A stretch of 8,578 nucleotides of DNA from DAIOEK01 sp964648485 (lineage in GTDB: Bacteria; Chloroflexota; Anaerolineae; Anaerolineales; Anaerolineaceae). Both the position numbers and the translations under genes were made by a program. The notes below the pieces were generated by a model, which was not told where the DNA came from, searched no databases, and saw nothing but the letters and a program-made list of their open reading frames with translations. Below, piece by piece: positions 6,417 to 8,578 of the stretch (position 1 is the first letter of the stretch; each line of letters begins with the position of its first letter). Location of the stretch: NCBI GenBank assembly GCA_964648485.1, contig CAZYOF010000036.1:1-8578 (forward strand), given 5' to 3'.

Positions 6417-8288
6417 ATGTCCACTCCAAAAATCTTGAATTTTCTAAATAAGCTTCCGGTATCTGCATTTTTCTTGTTTATTATTTTTACCATTGGATTT
6501 ATAGCCACGCCCTACTGGCAGGTACCTGATACCAGGTTGGAAAAAATCAGCCTGCTGGGGGTTACCATGGTGGGAGGTATCATCTGGCCATTGATTTCAT
6601 CTGGTCGCTGCCAGTTGCAAATAAAAAAGATGGATATTCTACTTTTCTTATCCATCGTATTGGCGGCAGGTATTCTAAACTATTTGACCATTCAAAGTGT
6701 CATCCCCTGGCGTGGTGATGAAGATGTTCATATAGGAAGGACCCTCTTGCCGCTGCAAATTATTAAGCCTGGGGTAATATTAATATTTTTTGGCGTGTTT
6801 TTGCTAATTGGTTTAGTTTCTAAAAAGAAACCAATGATTTCTTTGGTTATCACGATTATTATGCTTTTAATAATCGTTTATTTACACATCCAATATAAAC
6901 CACTAATTAAACCTGACCAAAGATTTCTATTTCGATACCCTTTCTTTAATTATTGGCTTTACATGGTGATCCCGACAATATTTTCCATTCTTAGCAAAGA
7001 ATATCTTGAAATTCTATATAGAATCATTCCTTTATTGTCATCTGCCGGTATTGCATTTTTGTTTGCAGAGAAAATCCAAAAACCCTCGAGGTTTCCCGTG
7101 GTTATCCTGTGGGTGTTCGCAGTTCTTACCATGCCCCTTATATATTACTATTCTTCAATTTATTACCTGGAACCTCTTGCAGTATTTTTGATGTGTATCG
7201 TTGCCGTGGATATTGACCGTCTTGTTACGGCAGAATTATCAGAAATCAAGACGATCCCAGCATGGTATGCATTAATACTTGTTGGTTTTATTAAAGAGAC
7301 AACTATAATTTTTATTTTTTGTTTACTTGTGATCCGCTGGTTATATCAACTTAGACTTATGTCTTCTGACGGGATCTTACAGAAAAAAAACCCTAATTCG
7401 AAACCATCAAATAAAACGATTATCCTGAATGAGTTCTCGATCACTTTTTCTATATTTTTCCCATTAGCGTTGTATCTTTATTTTAGAGTTTTTATTGGCG
7501 GGATCGGCAGGCAAATTGCTTTCAATATCGTAAACCTGTTTCGGCTGGATACTTATCAGGTTTTTCTTCGAGCTTTTTTTGACCAGTTTGGTTTCTTTAT
7601 CATCCTCTGGGTAACAGGTATCATACTTTTCTTTTGCCAGAAGAAGTTCATACAAGCGGCTTTCGCGCTGAGCCTGGGATGCCTGGTCCCTTTGTTTTAT
7701 GCTCTGGATCAATGGATTTATATCGGTTACAGCCGCTTCAACTTATTCATGGTTCCTGCAATTTTACTTGCTGCGACTTCTGTGATTCAATGGCTGAATA
7801 CAAAGAAAAACTATTTTGTTTACTTGGTTCTTGTGATAACCATAACAACCAATATCATAATTTCTCCCATTAATATGGATGGCACAAAGAAACCATATTG
7901 GGGAAACTACAACTATGACACCTCAGAGCATTATTATCCCTTTGATGCAGCTTTCAAATATTTAAAACAAAAAGAGGTAAACAATATCTTTTTAACCGGA
8001 ATGACTTATCCATATTATTACAAATTCTACTTATCGAAATATGATCTAACAGTAAAAGTAAAAGAAAAAGTGGCTCCTACCAATGAAGTGATGAGTCTGG
8101 AGGATGCAGTAACATACGCGACCACGAAAGAATATGATGCAGTAATCTACCCCATTCTAAAGGTCATTAGCCAACCAGATAACGATCAAGAAATTGAAAT
8201 CGAAAAAGAAATTTCTGGTTATAAAATACAAAAATTTTGCAATCAGGCACATTGCCTGCTTGTTTTGACATTAAATGATATTGAATAA
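6417..8288 (+). CDS. Large polytopic membrane protein, probable GT-C / PMT-like glycosyltransferase
   Basis: This 623-residue protein has about 12-14 membrane segments up to about residue 485 and then a hydrophilic C-terminal domain (about 486-623). In the first long loop, IPWRGDEDVHIGR (96-108) carries Asp101, Glu102 and Asp103, matching the acidic motif that GT-C and PMT/GT39-like enzymes use to activate the acceptor or bind metal. KPDQRFLFRYPF (165-176), GFIKETTIIF (290-299) and GYSRFNLFMVPAILL (437-451) also resemble conserved GT-C loops and helices. It would transfer a sugar from a polyprenyl-phosphate donor on the outer face of the membrane; donor and acceptor are unknown. The start at 6417 is forced, because an in-frame TAA lies at 6411-6413; the ribosome site is poor (GAGGA at 6397-6401, 15 bases away). 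It follows the preceding membrane protein gene by 99 bases in the same direction and shares its AT-rich composition, suggesting one glycan locus. It might be a non-catalytic GT-C homologue. Confidence 0.75.
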   Translation: MSTPKILNFLNKLPVSAFFLFIIFTIGFIATPYWQVPDTRLEKISLLGVTMVGGIIWPLISSGRCQLQIKKMDILLFLSIVLAAGILNYLTIQSVIPWRGDEDVHIGRTLLPLQIIKPGVILIFFGVFLLIGLVSKKKPMISLVITIIMLLIIVYLHIQYKPLIKPDQRFLFRYPFFNYWLYMVIPTIFSILSKEYLEILYRIIPLLSSAGIAFLFAEKIQKPSRFPVVILWVFAVLTMPLIYYYSSIYYLEPLAVFLMCIVAVDIDRLVTAELSEIKTIPAWYALILVGFIKETTIIFIFCLLVIRWLYQLRLMSSDGILQKKNPNSKPSNKTIILNEFSITFSIFFPLALYLYFRVFIGGIGRQIAFNIVNLFRLDTYQVFLRAFFDQFGFFIILWVTGIILFFCQKKFIQAAFALSLGCLVPLFYALDQWIYIGYSRFNLFMVPAILLAATSVIQWLNTKKNYFVYLVLVITITTNIIISPINMDGTKKPYWGNYNYDTSEHYYPFDAAFKYLKQKEVNNIFLTGMTYPYYYKFYLSKYDLTVKVKEKVAPTNEVMSLEDAVTYATTKEYDAVIYPILKVISQPDNDQEIEIEKEISGYKIQKFCNQAHCLLVLTLNDIE

Positions 8289-8329
8289 AATGGTTTGTCA
8301 AAATTAAGATATCTTGAGAGAATCATGAA

Positions 8330-8542
8330 ATGAAAAATGCTCAGAAGAATTTTCTTTCAACAAGAATGGAAAAAAATAATTTAGACGATCCAGAAACCAC
8401 AAATTCTCGACGGATTTGGTTAAAGAATAATCGTTTTTTGTTAAAAATCTATGACGAGTGGTTTCAAATGCTTTTTCACCATATACCGGAAAAAGATCCG
8501 AGAGTTTTAGAAATTGGTGCCGGTCTGTCAATAGCCGGGTGA
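8330..8542 (+). pseudogene. Class I SAM-dependent methyltransferase, N-terminal fragment, frame ends after motif I
   Basis: About 65 residues read like the start of a class I methyltransferase: a basic N-terminal helix RRIWLKNNRFLLKIYDEWF (28-46), then DPRVLEIGAG (56-65), which is beta-strand 1 and the glycine-rich SAM-binding motif I. A full protein would be about 200-260 residues. Here the frame ends at a TGA at 8540 only five codons after that motif, and neither of the other two plus frames restores a methyltransferase-like continuation. The break is near 8525. The start ATG has GAGAG nine bases upstream and lies 41 bases after the preceding gene, as expected for the next gene of a glycan cluster. 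It may be a true pseudogene, a gene interrupted by an insertion whose body lies beyond the window, or an assembly artefact. Family call moderate; broken state clear from the sequence given. Confidence 0.6.
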
Positions 8543-8578
8543 TTAATACCACCCATAGCCGCCTTGGTGTATACCACT
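8525..8578. other. Unassigned sequence after the methyltransferase break; possible end of an inserted element
   Basis: The last 54 bases are noticeably richer in G+C than the preceding coding region and do not continue the methyltransferase. They contain two copies of ATAGCCG (8531-8537 and 8555-8561) and a short dyad GGGTG (8537-8541) / CACCC (8550-8554) around an AT-rich loop. Too little is visible to name an insertion sequence. Confidence 0.3.

Noticed and set aside
8304..8552. 82-residue minus-strand frame at the right edge
   Set aside because: It is antisense to the methyltransferase fragment and its product matches no family I know. It crosses the suspected junction, so part of it might belong to an incoming element, but nothing supports that.

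Overview
The window reads as bacterial chromosome. The protein families are bacterial, and the Asp-box lipoprotein with a Thr/Pro-rich linker, the DinB-phosphatase pair and the large GT-C-like membrane proteins together would fit a Chloroflexota (Anaerolineae-like) genome. That lineage call is an inference from gene style, not from a marker gene, and I hold it loosely. No CRISPR array, rRNA or recognisable transposase gene is visible.

There are three blocks. (1) Left edge, minus strand: the 5' part of an AT-rich membrane protein gene (1-362, running off the window) lies 40 bases downstream of a tRNA-Thr(CGT) gene (403-474), which has a clear extended -10 promoter. (2) A housekeeping-like block of more balanced composition (about 520-4426). 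DNA polymerase IV (dinB) and a small cysteine-based protein phosphatase form an overlapping minus-strand operon. Divergent from it is a NanE-type N-acetylmannosamine-6-phosphate epimerase, which ends in a good intrinsic terminator. A lipoprotein with six Asp-box repeats follows on the plus strand. (3) A visibly AT-rich plus-strand block (about 4509-8540) holds two large polytopic membrane proteins of GT-C glycosyltransferase type, then the start of a class I SAM-dependent methyltransferase. Such sets are common in surface-glycan or glycoconjugate loci.

The biochemistry is mostly conventional: DNA damage tolerance plus a phosphatase, amino-sugar epimerisation, and probable lipid-linked sugar transfer at the membrane. 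The points most worth checking are: (a) the NanE-like protein has Tyr where I expect the second catalytic residue (Glu) of the family; (b) the methyltransferase reading frame collapses immediately after its SAM-binding GxG-type motif, and no other frame restores the family pattern, which suggests an insertion, rearrangement or assembly junction about 50 bases before the right edge; (c) dinB has a candidate promoter that would give an almost leaderless transcript; (d) the AT-rich blocks on both sides of the balanced core, one directly after a tRNA gene, hint at acquired surface-glycan DNA. I found no convincing evidence of a wholly new defence or mobile system.
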